Made by a program: the position numbers and the translations under genes. 64,000 nucleotides of DNA. It comes from Treponema sp. OMZ 790. Its GTDB lineage: Bacteria > Spirochaetota > Spirochaetia > Treponematales > Treponemataceae. Below the pieces are notes generated by a model. The model did not search any database. It worked only from the letters and a program-made list of their open reading frames with translations, and was not told the DNA's origin. Below are positions 34,326-41,643 of the stretch, piece by piece; the first letter of the stretch is position 1; every line of letters begins with the position of its first letter. The stretch is taken from positions 1,054,001 through 1,118,000 of the forward strand of contig NZ_CP051201.1 of NCBI RefSeq assembly GCF_024181285.1, written 5' to 3'.

Positions 34326-34631
34326 ATGGCAAAAACAGCAAATCTTTATGCAAGAATTGAACCTGACGTAAAAGAACAGGCTGAAATTATTTTAGATTCC
34401 CTTGGAATTCCTGCATCAAATGCGATAAGTATGTTTTATAAACAAATTATTTTAAACAGGGGCATTCCTTTTGAGCTAAAACTTCCGGCAAAGCCTCCTA
34501 TTATTTTAGAAGATTTAACTGAAGAAGGCTTGAATAGAGAGCTTATGAAAGGCTACTCCGATATAACTAATGGAAATAAAAAAGCAGCTGAGGCGGTTTT
34601 TGATAAGATTCAAAAAGATTATTGTATATGA
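34326..34631 (+). CDS. RelB/DinJ-family antitoxin
   Basis: About 101 residues. A ribbon-helix-helix N-terminus (MAKTANLYARIEPDVKEQAEIIL, then LGIPASNAISMFYKQIILNRGIPFEL) is the DinJ/RelB pattern. A flexible acidic tail follows that would cover the toxin. Start ATG 34326 is preceded by GGAGGGC; an in-frame start at 34302 lacks this. Its stop overlaps the toxin start (ATGA). Likely represses its own promoter. Confidence 0.9.
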   Translation: MAKTANLYARIEPDVKEQAEIILDSLGIPASNAISMFYKQIILNRGIPFELKLPAKPPIILEDLTEEGLNRELMKGYSDITNGNKKAAEAVFDKIQKDYCI

Positions 34632-34945
34632 CATATAAAATCGAAATTTCAGGTCATGCAGAATCCGATTTAAAAGATATTTATGAATATATTGCCTTGA
34701 AGTTGTTTTCACCTAAAGCTGCAGCTCGGCAATTAATGAGGCTAAAAGCCGGTATCATGAGTCTTGATCAGATGCCTAAGCGATATAAAGCCTATCAAAA
34801 GGAACCGTGGTATAGTAAGGGCTTGCGTGTTATGCCCGTTGATAAATTTTTAGTTTTTTATATACCATCGGAAGCCGATAAAAAAGTTTATATTATTCGT
34901 GTAATATATGGCGGAAGAAATATTGAAAAAGAATTGAACAATTGA
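34628..34945 (+). CDS. ParE/RelE-family toxin
   Basis: About 105 residues. The pattern KIEISGHAESDLKDIYEYIALKLFSP is the ParE-like N-terminal hairpin helix. Later come GLRVMPVDKFLVFYIPSEADKKV and IRVIYGGRNIEKEL, the conserved C-terminal strand with Arg and Tyr. Whether it inhibits gyrase (ParE) or cleaves mRNA (RelE) cannot be told from sequence. The start ATG overlaps the antitoxin stop by 4 bp; a TTG six bases upstream is an alternative. Second TA pair of the window, unrelated to the one at 21.2 kb. Confidence 0.87.
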   Translation: MTYKIEISGHAESDLKDIYEYIALKLFSPKAAARQLMRLKAGIMSLDQMPKRYKAYQKEPWYSKGLRVMPVDKFLVFYIPSEADKKVYIIRVIYGGRNIEKELNN

Positions 34946-34986
34946 CAAAAATCAATTTAGCATTTGTCCTTCTACCTTCCCCAAGA

Positions 34987-35015
34987 TTGACTTATTCTTT
35001 TTATATTGATATAAT
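34987..35015 (+). promoter_or_regulatory. citDEF promoter
   Basis: TTGACT (34987-34992), 17-bp spacer, perfect TATAAT (35010-35015). The citD ATG has AAGGGG as Shine-Dalgarno. Confidence 0.75.
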
Positions 35016-35044
35016 CTTGTTATATTAAAATTTAAGGGGTATCT

Positions 35045-35308
35045 ATGCAAATAAAACGAGAAGCGGTTTGCGGAACACTCCAATCAAATGATTGCCTTGT
35101 CCGTATTGTTCCTTCCGAAAAACTTGAACTTGACTTAAAAAGCTCTGTTTTAAACGAATTCGGTGCACAAATTAAAAAAACGGTGCAGGAAGTATTGGAT
35201 GAGTTTGAAGTAAAAAATGCCAAACTCTTTATCGAAGACAAGGGCGCCTTAGATTGTACAATCAAGGCCCGTGTAGAAACAGCATTGAGGCGCGCAAATG
35301 AAGAATAG
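35045..35308 (+). CDS. citD: citrate lyase acyl carrier protein (gamma subunit)
   Basis: An 87-residue acyl carrier that holds the 2'-(5''-phosphoribosyl)-3'-dephospho-CoA prosthetic group. The attachment serine is in AVCGTLQSNDCLVRI (Ser near residue 15). It carries the acetyl or citryl group between CitF and CitE. First of the citDEF operon; it overlaps citE by 11 bp. Maturation genes citC, citX and citG are not in this window and must lie elsewhere. Confidence 0.95.
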   Translation: MQIKREAVCGTLQSNDCLVRIVPSEKLELDLKSSVLNEFGAQIKKTVQEVLDEFEVKNAKLFIEDKGALDCTIKARVETALRRANEE

Positions 35309-36167
35309 AAGAAGTATGCTCTTTATGCCCGGTAATAATCCGGGAATGTTGGTATCGGCCGATATTTTGGGCGCCGACTCCATAATTTACGATTTGGAAG
35401 ATGCAGTCTCTCTTGATGAAAAAGACTCGGCGAGAACATTGGTTCGGAATGCTCTTTCCTTTTTAAAGTTTACCCACTCCGAAATCACAGTCAGAATAAA
35501 CCCCATCGACTCCCCTTATTGGGAAAAGGACTTGGAGGCAATTATTCCCGTTCTTCCGGACGGAATCGTAATTCCGAAAGCCTCTGTCGATGCAGTTCAC
35601 TCTGTCGAACAAAAAATAAACGAGATAAAAAGTGAGCATAAGATAACTAAAGATTTCAGCTTTCTTATGCTTGTAGAATCTGCCCGCGGAATTATGGATG
35701 TAAATTCTATCGCAAAGGCATCGCCCCTAATTCAAGGTCTTCTTTTAGGCGGTGAAGACTACTCCGTAGATATGGGAATTCAGCGCACCCGTCTTTCAAA
35801 AGAACTTGAATATGCCCGCTTTAGTTTGACGACTGCCGCCCATGCCTACGGCTTGGATTCCCTCGACACCCCTTTTACGGATGTAGAAGACTTTGAGGGT
35901 CTAAGGCTGGATACGGCCTTTAGTAAGAGCATAGGCTTTTCGGGCCGCTTGGTTATAAATCCCCGTCAGGTCGAAGAGATACATAAAATATTTTCTCCTT
36001 CCGCTGCCGAAATTGAAAGAGCCCAAGCTATTTTACAGGCAGCAGAAGAAGCCAAACAAAAGGGCTTAGGCGTATTCAGCTTTAAGGGAAAAATGGTTGA
36101 CTTACCGGTTATCAAGAGGGCTCAGGCTCTTTATGATTCTGCCAAAAACTGGGGCTTGATAAAATAG
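35298..36167 (+). CDS. citE: citrate lyase beta subunit (citryl-ACP lyase)
   Basis: A 289-residue TIM-barrel enzyme of the HpcH/CitE family. It splits citryl-ACP into acetyl-ACP and oxaloacetate, Mg-dependent. Blocks: RRSMLFMPGNNPGML, IIYDLEDAVSLDEKDSAR (metal and acid residues), VRINPIDSPYWEKDLEAII, LLVESARGIMDV, GEDYSVDMGIQRT, and HAYGLDSLDTPFTDVEDFEG. Its start overlaps citD and its stop is 12 bp before citF, so all three are co-translated. The cleavage feeds oxaloacetate into fermentation. Confidence 0.95.
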   Translation: MKNRRSMLFMPGNNPGMLVSADILGADSIIYDLEDAVSLDEKDSARTLVRNALSFLKFTHSEITVRINPIDSPYWEKDLEAIIPVLPDGIVIPKASVDAVHSVEQKINEIKSEHKITKDFSFLMLVESARGIMDVNSIAKASPLIQGLLLGGEDYSVDMGIQRTRLSKELEYARFSLTTAAHAYGLDSLDTPFTDVEDFEGLRLDTAFSKSIGFSGRLVINPRQVEEIHKIFSPSAAEIERAQAILQAAEEAKQKGLGVFSFKGKMVDLPVIKRAQALYDSAKNWGLIK

Positions 36168-36179
36168 GGAGGTAAGGAT

Positions 36180-37676
36180 ATGAATAACATACTTGGAAGA
36201 GAAGGCTTGGACAATCCTTTTAAGGGAGCCTTTGTAAATAAAAAAAATGCAAAATACGAGCTTACAAAAAATGTAAAGCCCGCTTTCGGGAAAACATTAG
36301 CCCAAGCCCTTGATGAACTTAAACTCCATGACGGAATGGTTATAAGTTTTCATCATCACCTTAGAAACGGCGACTATGTTCTTGATATGGTAATGAGGGA
36401 AATCCAAAAAAGAGGAATCAAAGATTTAACCGTAATGGCTTCTTCAATTTTCCCCTGCCATGAAATTTTGGTTGAACTTATGGAAGACGGAACGGTTACT
36501 CAGCTTATGACTTCTTATATGTCAGGCCCCGTTGCCAAGGCTGTAAGTTACGGTAAGTGTAAAAAGCCCGTAATTATGACGACACACGGAGGCCGCCCCA
36601 GAATGATTTTAGAAAAAGAGGTTACCATAGATGCTGCCTTTTTGGCATCTCCTTGTGTAGACGATCAAGGAAATATTTCGGGCTCTGAAGGAAAGTCGTT
36701 TTGCGGCTCCCTGGGTTATGCCGCAGCCGATGCTCAGATGGCAAAAAAGACTATAGCCGTTACCGATACAAGGGTTTCAAAGGTTAAAAGGCCCGACATT
36801 GAAGGCCGCTTTGTAGACATGGTTGTTGAGGTAGACAGGATAGGAGACCCTGCAGGTATTGTAAGCGGAACAACTCAGATTACAAAGGATCCTATCGGCT
36901 TGAAAATAGCCCGCGACTGCCGCACCTTGATTGAACATTCGGGGCTTTTTAAAAACGGATTCAGTATGCAGACAGGGGCAGGCGGTATTTCTCTTGCAGT
37001 TGCAGATGAAATGCACCGGGCCATGAAAGAAAAAAATATAAAGGGAAGTTTCGGCTGCGGCGGAATTACAGGCTATTTTGTAAAGATGCTTGAAGAAGGG
37101 CTTTTTGAAAACCTTTACGATGTTCAGTGCTTCGATCTTTCAGCCGTAGATTCTACCGAAAAAAATACAAATCATCACAAGATTTCGGCCGACCTTTATG
37201 CAAATCCCAATAATCCAGATCATGTTGCAGGAAAGCTTGATGTCGTTATCCTCGGTGCGAGCGAAATAGACTTGGACTATAACGTAAACGTAACTACAGG
37301 TTCTGACGGTATAATATTGGGAGGTTCGGGCGGACATGCCGATACGGCAGCCGGAGCTAAGCTTTCGATAATAGTTTCAAAGCTATTTAATGCCCGCATT
37401 TCTTGCCTTGTAGACAAGGTACGCACGGTAACCACTCCCGGAGAAACAATCGATGTTTTTGTTACAGATAGAGGTATTGCAATTAATCCGCGCCATGCAG
37501 ATTTAATCAAAAAACTAAAATCCGAAACAAACCTTGAAATTAAAACTATCGAAGAATTAAAGGAAATTGCAGAATCCTTTACAGGCAAGCCTCAAGTTAA
37601 GCCCCGCTCTGCTGAGGTAGTGGGAATAAGCACCTACCGCGACGGCACTGTTTTGGACGTAATAAACAAGGCTTAA
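36180..37676 (+). CDS. citF: citrate lyase alpha subunit (citrate:acetyl-ACP transferase)
   Basis: 498 residues. It exchanges acetate for citrate on the acyl carrier protein. Typical features: KNVKPAFGKTLAQAL, MVISFHHHLRNGDYVLDMVM, LTVMASSIFPCHEILVELM, MTTHGGRPRMILEKEV, and VNVTTGSDGIILGGSGGHADTAAGAK toward the C-terminus. GGGAGGTAAGG precedes the ATG. It is the last gene of citDEF and is followed by the tRNA-Thr promoter. Together with citD and citE it allows anaerobic citrate use. Confidence 0.95.
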   Translation: MNNILGREGLDNPFKGAFVNKKNAKYELTKNVKPAFGKTLAQALDELKLHDGMVISFHHHLRNGDYVLDMVMREIQKRGIKDLTVMASSIFPCHEILVELMEDGTVTQLMTSYMSGPVAKAVSYGKCKKPVIMTTHGGRPRMILEKEVTIDAAFLASPCVDDQGNISGSEGKSFCGSLGYAAADAQMAKKTIAVTDTRVSKVKRPDIEGRFVDMVVEVDRIGDPAGIVSGTTQITKDPIGLKIARDCRTLIEHSGLFKNGFSMQTGAGGISLAVADEMHRAMKEKNIKGSFGCGGITGYFVKMLEEGLFENLYDVQCFDLSAVDSTEKNTNHHKISADLYANPNNPDHVAGKLDVVILGASEIDLDYNVNVTTGSDGIILGGSGGHADTAAGAKLSIIVSKLFNARISCLVDKVRTVTTPGETIDVFVTDRGIAINPRHADLIKKLKSETNLEIKTIEELKEIAESFTGKPQVKPRSAEVVGISTYRDGTVLDVINKA

Positions 37677-37693
37677 GCTAAAAATTCTTCCTA

Positions 37694-37722
37694 TTGACTT
37701 TTTTGTTGATTTTTGGTAAAGT
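37694..37722 (+). promoter_or_regulatory. tRNA-Thr promoter
   Basis: TTGACT (37694-37699), 17-bp spacer, TAAAGT (37717-37722). A perfect 10-bp inverted repeat, TTGATTTTTG (37706-37715) and CAAAAATCAA (37731-37740), brackets the -10. Confidence 0.65.
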
Positions 37723-37743
37723 TTCTTTATCAAAAATCAACAT

Positions 37744-37816
37744 GCCAACTTAGCTCACCCGGCAGAGCAGCACCCTCGTAACGTGCAGGTACTCGGTTCA
37801 AGTCCGAGAGTTGGCT
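37744..37816 (+). tRNA. tRNA-Thr (anticodon CGT)
   Basis: 73 nt. The acceptor stem is GCCAACT/AGTTGGC with discriminator T. The D-arm is TAGCTCACCCGGCAGAGCA, the anticodon loop CTCGTAA reads CGT, and the T-arm contains GGTTCAAGTCC. One mismatch sits at the base of the anticodon loop (C-C). CCA is not encoded. A T-run follows directly and may end transcription. Confidence 0.92.
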
Positions 37817-37978
37817 TTTTTTTCTTTTAAAATAGTTTTTTCTTTCTATATAAGTACTCATCATTAGCTTGAATCATTGGAAATTTTTAAAGAAACTGCA
37901 AGGAGCGCGGAGGGGAATATTTAAAGTGATTTAAAAATCCCTGATTATATTCGTAAAATTTAAATTTTAAAAAAAAAC

Positions 37979-38007
37979 TTGACAGGAAAACTTCGCAATG
38001 GTATAAT
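37979..38007 (+). promoter_or_regulatory. promoter of the RpiR-type regulator
   Basis: TTGACA (37979-37984), 17-bp spacer, perfect TATAAT (38002-38007). A perfect inverted repeat follows at once (38010-38030). Confidence 0.8.
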
Positions 38008-38009
38008 TA

Positions 38010-38030
38010 AATCGTAGTAAAACTACGATT
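38010..38030. promoter_or_regulatory. probable operator of the RpiR-type regulator
   Basis: AATCGTAGT (38010-38018), spacer AAA, ACTACGATT (38022-38030): a perfect 9-bp inverted repeat just downstream of the -10, where a bound dimer would block initiation. A related element, CGTAATACTACG, lies at 41612-41623 before the kinase gene. Confidence 0.6.
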
Positions 38031-38060
38031 ATGTTCAAAACCATAAACTGGAGTAGCGGT

Positions 38061-38918
38061 GTGGATATTTATGATACGGATATTTTTTTGCTTATAAAAA
38101 CTAATTATGCCATTTTGAGTAAAGGACAAAAACAGGTTGCCGATTATGTTTTACAAAACACGTCAACTGTTATGCTTTCTTCTATAGCTGCTTTGGCAAA
38201 AGAATGCAAGGTTAGCGAAGCAACCATAATGAGGTTTTTAAGAAAAATCGGCTATCATTCTTATCAAGTTTTCCGAGTTAAACTAGCTCAAATTTACAGC
38301 GGAAAACATAATAATCTTTATAATGAAGAAATTCAAAATGAAGACAGCAGCGAAACCGTTATAAAAAAAGTTATTGCAGATATCGGAACTGCAATTCAAC
38401 AATTACTTACACTTAATAGTACTTCTCTTTATCTTGAAGCGGTAGATGCCATATTAAAAGCAAAAAAAATATGTATATTTGGAGCAGGTTCTTCGGGTTA
38501 TGTGGCCGGGGACTTGTATCACAAATTGCTAAGATTCGGTTTAAATGCCGTAACAAGTGAGGACTCTCATATACAGGCAATTCATTGTGTTCATATAGAT
38601 AAAAACGATTTACTGATTTTGATATCCCACTCCGGAGAAACCCTTTCGTTAATCGACTGTTTGCAAAACGCAAGCCGTTTAGGTGCAAAGGTAATGTCAA
38701 TAACAAGTTTTCCTAACAGCAGTTTGGCAAATAAAAGTGATTTAACTCTTCTTAGTTGTTCCAATGAAACGAAATTTAGACCGGATGCTCAAAAAAGTAG
38801 AATTCTACAAGTGGTTATTACCGATATTTTGACGGTATTTATTGCTGCAAGGTTAAAAGAACAGGGAAAAAAGAATATATATGGTTCACAATTGGCTGTT
38901 GCCAAAATGAAGAAATAG
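38061..38918 (+). CDS. RpiR-family transcriptional regulator (HTH plus SIS domain)
   Basis: About 285 residues. The N-terminal HTH_6 domain (about 1-75) has NYAILSKGQKQVADYVLQNT and KECKVSEATIMRFLRKIGYHSYQVFRV. The C-terminal SIS domain (about 115-265) senses a phosphosugar: KICIFGAGSSGYVAGDLYHKLLRFG, then ILISHSGETLSLIDCL. It lies next to a sugar-acid catabolic set and probably responds to its phosphorylated intermediate. I prefer GTG 38061, preceded by GGAG seven bases upstream; an ATG at 38031, directly after the operator, has no ribosome-binding site but cannot be excluded. Confidence 0.85.
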   Translation: MDIYDTDIFLLIKTNYAILSKGQKQVADYVLQNTSTVMLSSIAALAKECKVSEATIMRFLRKIGYHSYQVFRVKLAQIYSGKHNNLYNEEIQNEDSSETVIKKVIADIGTAIQQLLTLNSTSLYLEAVDAILKAKKICIFGAGSSGYVAGDLYHKLLRFGLNAVTSEDSHIQAIHCVHIDKNDLLILISHSGETLSLIDCLQNASRLGAKVMSITSFPNSSLANKSDLTLLSCSNETKFRPDAQKSRILQVVITDILTVFIAARLKEQGKKNIYGSQLAVAKMKK

Positions 38919-38969
38919 CTGAGGTAAACTGTTAAAACAGTTTTAAAAATATTTTGAAAGGAGAAGAAG

Positions 38970-40067
38970 ATGGCTAAGATGATTAAAAAAATTGCGATAT
39001 TGGGAGATGCAATGATTCCCAATCCTCTGTTTGAAGCTGCATACAATAAGATTCTAAAATCTTATTGTAAGGAAGTTGTTTATGGGGAGTATGAAAGCGT
39101 TTGGGCAAATCTACAAGACAGAAGACTTAAGGTCGAACAAAATGGGCCCGAAATCGAAGAGGTCGATCCTGTATTGGCTTCAGGCGGGAAAGCTAATGAC
39201 AGCGAGATGGTGTTGGGGCTTTTTCAGCCTATGAGTAAAAAAATGATGGATCAAATGCCTAGTTTAAAAATTATAGGAGTTTGCCGTGCCGGAGTTGAAA
39301 ATGTCAATGTAGAAGCTGCTACAAAAAAGGGAGTTCTTGTTTTCAATGTTCAAGGCCGAAATGCTGAGGCTGTAAGCGATTTTACGATTGGATTGATATT
39401 AAGTGAAATACGAAATATCGCCAGAGCTCATTTTTCTATTAAAAATAAAGAATGGAGAAAGGTTTTTTCTAATTCAGATAACGTGATGGAGTTAAAAGGA
39501 AAAACTATCGGCTTGATCGGATTCGGTTATATCGGTCAGCTTGTGGCAAAAAAATTATCAGGCTTTGATGTAAATGTAATTGCTTACGATCCCTATATCA
39601 AAGAAGAAGTTGCAAAAAAACTCGGAGTAAAATTAGTCGAAAAAGAAGAACTTTTTAAAACTTCGGATATAGTTTCTGTTCATGCCAGGTTATTACCTTC
39701 CACAAAAGGTATAATTGACAAAAAAAGCATAGATTCTATGAAGAAAACGGCCATCTTTATTAATACCGCTCGTTCAGGCTTGGTTGATTATGATGCCTTA
39801 GCCCTTGCTCTTAAAGAAAAGCGAATTTTAGGGGCTGCATTGGATGTTTTTGAATCCGAGCCTCTTGAGGAAAATAATCCTTTAATAGAGCTTGATAATG
39901 TTACATTAACTACACATATAGCCGGAACTACCAGTGAAGTTTTAGCAAACAGTCCCGGTTTGTTAATGAACGATATTAAAAATATATTGGAAGGAGGTAA
40001 TAGTAATTTTATTGTTAATCCTGAAGTTTTGGACAATGCTGAATTTAAAGCTTGGTTAAAAAATTAA
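38970..40067 (+). CDS. D-isomer 2-hydroxyacid dehydrogenase of a sugar-acid cluster
   Basis: 365 residues of the NAD-dependent D-2-hydroxyacid dehydrogenase family. The coenzyme domain has GKTIGLIGFGYIGQLVAKKL. Catalytic residues are visible: Arg in NTARSGLVD, Glu in FESEPLEENNPL and His in LTTHIAGTTSEV. The N-terminal part (GDAMIPNPLFEAAY, DPVLASGGKANDSEMVLGLF) is unlike SerA or HprA, which suggests a dedicated sugar-acid substrate. GAAAGGAGAAG gives the ribosome-binding site. It likely oxidises or reduces the C2 position of the acid taken up by the following GntP permease. A different paralogue, glycerate dehydrogenase-like, is at 56811. Confidence 0.8.
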   Translation: MAKMIKKIAILGDAMIPNPLFEAAYNKILKSYCKEVVYGEYESVWANLQDRRLKVEQNGPEIEEVDPVLASGGKANDSEMVLGLFQPMSKKMMDQMPSLKIIGVCRAGVENVNVEAATKKGVLVFNVQGRNAEAVSDFTIGLILSEIRNIARAHFSIKNKEWRKVFSNSDNVMELKGKTIGLIGFGYIGQLVAKKLSGFDVNVIAYDPYIKEEVAKKLGVKLVEKEELFKTSDIVSVHARLLPSTKGIIDKKSIDSMKKTAIFINTARSGLVDYDALALALKEKRILGAALDVFESEPLEENNPLIELDNVTLTTHIAGTTSEVLANSPGLLMNDIKNILEGGNSNFIVNPEVLDNAEFKAWLKN

Positions 40068-40138
40068 GAGGATTAAGAAGGTGTGTTAAATCTTATGTGT
40101 CAAAAATATATACTAAGATTTAATTTAAAAACGAATAA

Positions 40139-40176
40139 CCTTTTCCCTTACTGTGTGCGTTTTGTAAGGGAAAAGG
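40139..40176 (+). promoter_or_regulatory. 13-bp hairpin between dehydrogenase and GntP permease
   Basis: CCTTTTCCCTTAC (40139-40151) and GTAAGGGAAAAGG (40164-40176) pair perfectly around a 12-base loop. No T-run follows, so a terminator is unlikely. It may stabilise the upstream mRNA or act as a control element for the permease. A second inverted repeat, TAAATCTTA/TAAGATTTA, lies just before it. Confidence 0.5.
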
Positions 40177-40209
40177 CACAATACTCATAATTTTCAAGAG
40201 GAGAAAAAA

Positions 40210-41553
40210 ATGGTATCAGGAACATTATTGTTATTAATTTTTTTATTGTCAATAGGGCTTATTTTATTGTCTATTATCAAATTTAAATTAAATCCGTTCA
40301 TTACATTATTGGTTGCCGGAATTTTAACGGGACTGATGGTTAGGATGCCTATGGGACAAATTCCAAAGGTTCTTTCGAGCGGGTTTGGCGGCACTTTAGG
40401 CGGAATAGGTATAATTATTGGTCTCGGTGTTGTATTGGGACAGTTACTTGCCGAGGCAAATGCTACAGATCAAATTGCCGATTCTTTGTTAAAAAAGACA
40501 GGCAATAAAAAAGCTCCTTTAGCAATGAATATAGCAGGCTTTTTGATTTCGATTCCGGTATTTTTTGATGCGGCCTTCGTTATTTTTGCGCCGCTTATTA
40601 AACAGCTGTCAAGAAAAACAAAGATGCCGTATATTACCTATCTTACATCCTTGGTTATCGGTTTAATTGTAACCCATGCACTAGTAATACCTACTCCCGG
40701 ACCTGTTGCTGTTGCTAATGCCATGGGTGCGGACTTCGGAATATTTTTATTATATTCTCTTTTGGTGTCCATTCCGGCTGCTTTGGTCGGCGGATATTTT
40801 TTCGGTTCTTTCCTCGGAAAGAAAAACCCTGCAGTTGCAGAGCTGTCAACTGAAGAAGAAAAATATGAATCCCATGCCGATAATCGTCCCGGTATAGGTT
40901 TATCTTTGACAGTCTTGTTGCTCCCCGTAGTTTTGATTCTTTTAGGTTCCATTTTATCATTGGTAATAAAAGGAGATAGCGCTTTTAAGTCTTTTTGGAC
41001 TTTTGTAGGTGATAAGAATATTGCTTTAACGATAGCCGTCCTTTTTGCCATGATTGTTTTAAAGCCTTATATAAAAAGGAGTATTACAGACGTATTTATA
41101 ACAGCTATAGCACAGGCCGGTATGATTTTTATGATAACAGGAGCCGGCGGAGCTTATGGTAATATGATTAAGGCTACCGGTATTGGAGATTTCTTGGTAG
41201 GAGCTTTCCAAGATGTAAGAATGCCCATGATTCTTTTAGGATTTTTGTTAAGCCAGATTTTGCGGGCTGCAACAGGTTCAACTACCGTTGCCCTTGTTAC
41301 AACTTCTGGAATTTTAGGTTCTGTGGCAGCAGAAATGGGCTTGTCGCCGATCCTGATAGGTCTTGCTATTTGTGCCGGAGGTATAGGATTATCACTTCCC
41401 AACGACAGCGGATTCTGGGTTGTATCTCGATATGGAAATTTATCTGTACCGAATACAATGAAGGCTTGGACTTTGGCAGGAACCATTGCAGGCGTAACGG
41501 GATTAATCTGTGTAATTATTTTAAGCTTTATTCCTCTGCCTGGTTTGATGTAA
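40210..41553 (+). CDS. GntP-family sugar-acid permease
   Basis: 447 residues, about twelve hydrophobic segments. Typical GntP features are GFGGTLGGIGIIIGLGVVLGQLL, FFDAAFVIFAPLI, THALVIPTPGPVAVANAMGADFG and RAATGSTTVALVTTSGI. GntP permeases are proton symporters for gluconate, glycerate and related hydroxy acids. AGAGGAG precedes the ATG. The position between a 2-hydroxyacid dehydrogenase and an FGGY kinase suggests a four- to six-carbon acid as substrate. The gene is followed by a terminator-like hairpin, so the kinase may be expressed at a lower level or from its own control site. Confidence 0.9.
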   Translation: MVSGTLLLLIFLLSIGLILLSIIKFKLNPFITLLVAGILTGLMVRMPMGQIPKVLSSGFGGTLGGIGIIIGLGVVLGQLLAEANATDQIADSLLKKTGNKKAPLAMNIAGFLISIPVFFDAAFVIFAPLIKQLSRKTKMPYITYLTSLVIGLIVTHALVIPTPGPVAVANAMGADFGIFLLYSLLVSIPAALVGGYFFGSFLGKKNPAVAELSTEEEKYESHADNRPGIGLSLTVLLLPVVLILLGSILSLVIKGDSAFKSFWTFVGDKNIALTIAVLFAMIVLKPYIKRSITDVFITAIAQAGMIFMITGAGGAYGNMIKATGIGDFLVGAFQDVRMPMILLGFLLSQILRAATGSTTVALVTTSGILGSVAAEMGLSPILIGLAICAGGIGLSLPNDSGFWVVSRYGNLSVPNTMKAWTLAGTIAGVTGLICVIILSFIPLPGLM

Positions 41554-41564
41554 ACCCTTAATTT

Positions 41565-41603
41565 AGCTGCAACAAAAGTTTATTACTTCTGTTGCAGCTT
41601 TTT
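41565..41603 (+). terminator. terminator-like hairpin between permease and kinase
   Basis: AGCTGCAACA (41565-41574) pairs with TGTTGCAGCT (41590-41599) and is followed by TTTT. It sits inside the sugar-acid cluster and could attenuate downstream genes. Confidence 0.65.
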
Positions 41604-41643
41604 AGACAATGCGTAATACTACGTTTTTACCTTGGATTATAAT

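Noticed and set aside
40638..41051. Antisense frame in the GntP permease gene
   Set aside because: It is an antisense shadow of a conserved membrane protein gene with no ribosome-binding site.
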